From JBGOUV01 sp041477815 (GTDB lineage Bacteria > Acidobacteriota > Terriglobia > Bryobacterales > JACQDG01): a DNA stretch of 5,585 bases. The stretch is taken from the NCBI GenBank assembly GCA_041477815.1, contig JBGOUV010000432.1:1-5585 (forward strand). The letters run 5' to 3'. Below, piece after piece: positions 5,261-5,585 of this stretch. Numbering within the stretch: position 1 is the first letter of the stretch; each line of letters opens with the position of its first letter. The translations under genes were made by a program, and so were the position numbers. The notes below the pieces were generated by a model that was not told where the DNA came from, ran no database searches, and saw nothing but the letters and a program-made list of their open reading frames with translations.

Positions 5261-5585
5261 CTAGCCGTGCAGCTTTCGGAACGTGGCCAGGCAGCGCTCG
5301 GCGGTTTCGAACGGCGGGTAGGCGCTGCCTTCCTGCTCGATCAGGTAATACTCGAGGCCCCCAGTCTTCTCGGCCGCCTGGAAAAGCTTCTTCCAGGGCG
5401 CCACGCCTTCGCCTATCAGTACTTTGTAAGCCTTACCGGAAGCGGGGGACCAGTCCTTGCAATGCATAGACACGATGCGGCCGGGATTCTTCTCGATCCA
5501 GGCCACCGGGTCGGAGCCGGCGTGGATACAGGTGCCGACGTCGAGCTGCAGCACCACGTCTTTGGTGGTGTGGGCGGCCAGCACC
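5261..5585 (-). CDS. Sugar-phosphate isomerase/epimerase (TIM barrel), 3' part only
   Basis: About 107 C-terminal residues of a xylose-isomerase-like TIM-barrel protein are visible; the frame runs off the right edge of the window, so the true start is not seen and the GTG near 5584 is internal. Visible landmarks are QLDVGTCIHAG (the Asp of a metal-ligand strand), VSMHCKDW (His and Asp of the next strand), the conserved GEGVAPWKKLF segment, and EYYLIEQEG with the Glu typical of the last metal-site strand. Family members isomerise or epimerise sugars or related polyols using a divalent metal; the substrate cannot be told from this fragment. The TAG stop at 5261-5263 is followed after 7 bases by the methyltransferase gene on the same strand, suggesting one transcript. 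Confidence 0.85.
   Translation of the reverse strand, partial: VLAAHTTKDVVLQLDVGTCIHAGSDPVAWIEKNPGRIVSMHCKDWSPASGKAYKVLIGEGVAPWKKLFQAAEKTGGLEYYLIEQEGSAYPPFETAERCLATFRKLHG

Noticed and set aside
4435..5469. Long plus-strand open frame (344 codons) opposite the methyltransferase and isomerase
   Set aside because: It is antisense to two genes with clear family motifs, and its translation is rich in Arg, Ala and Gly without a recognisable domain.

Overview
The window is strongly GC-rich and densely coded. It reads as chromosomal DNA from a free-living bacterium. The acidobacterial flavour (Bryobacteraceae/Solibacter-like) is an inference from the protein styles: a large ABC-2 type permease, a PotA-like ATPase, and a methyltransferase next to a sugar-phosphate isomerase/epimerase. 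No rRNA, tRNA, transposase, CRISPR array or phage gene is visible, and I see no gene-free stretch over 300 bases. The only real intergenic gap is 73 bases (3317-3389).

Layout: (1) 1-1057, plus strand, is the 3' part of an ABC-2 type membrane permease whose start lies outside the window. (2) 1047-3316, minus strand, is a complete four-gene energy-coupling-factor (ECF) uptake system for nickel or cobalt, in transcription order cbiM, a PDGLE-domain small membrane protein (the CbiN/NikN position), cbiQ and cbiO. Its genes are joined by overlaps of 4 and 13 bases and a gap of 1 base. (3) 3390-4454, plus strand, is a PotA-like ABC ATPase with a C-terminal TOBE region, transcribed divergently from cbiM and with no permease or binding protein beside it. 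(4) 4447-5585, minus strand, holds the 3' part of a TIM-barrel sugar-phosphate isomerase/epimerase followed 7 bases later by a SAM-dependent methyltransferase with a C-terminal Cys4 zinc-ribbon-like tail.

How the genes work together: CbiM is the metal-binding membrane subunit and carries the N-terminal Met-His and a His at residue 67, matching the known Ni/Co site. The PDGLE protein supports metal loading, CbiQ is the coupling transmembrane subunit, and CbiO hydrolyses ATP. The system should import Ni2+ or Co2+ for cobalamin synthesis or for nickel enzymes; which metal cannot be decided here. The other genes have no evident link to metal uptake.

Both convergent gene pairs overlap at their 3' ends (1047-1057 and 4447-4454), leaving no intergenic space for a terminator. 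I found no clearly new biological system. The points most worth a second look are the altered SAM-binding loop and zinc-ribbon tail of the methyltransferase, the inverted repeat in the divergent control region, the orphan ATPase, and the overlapping convergent ends.
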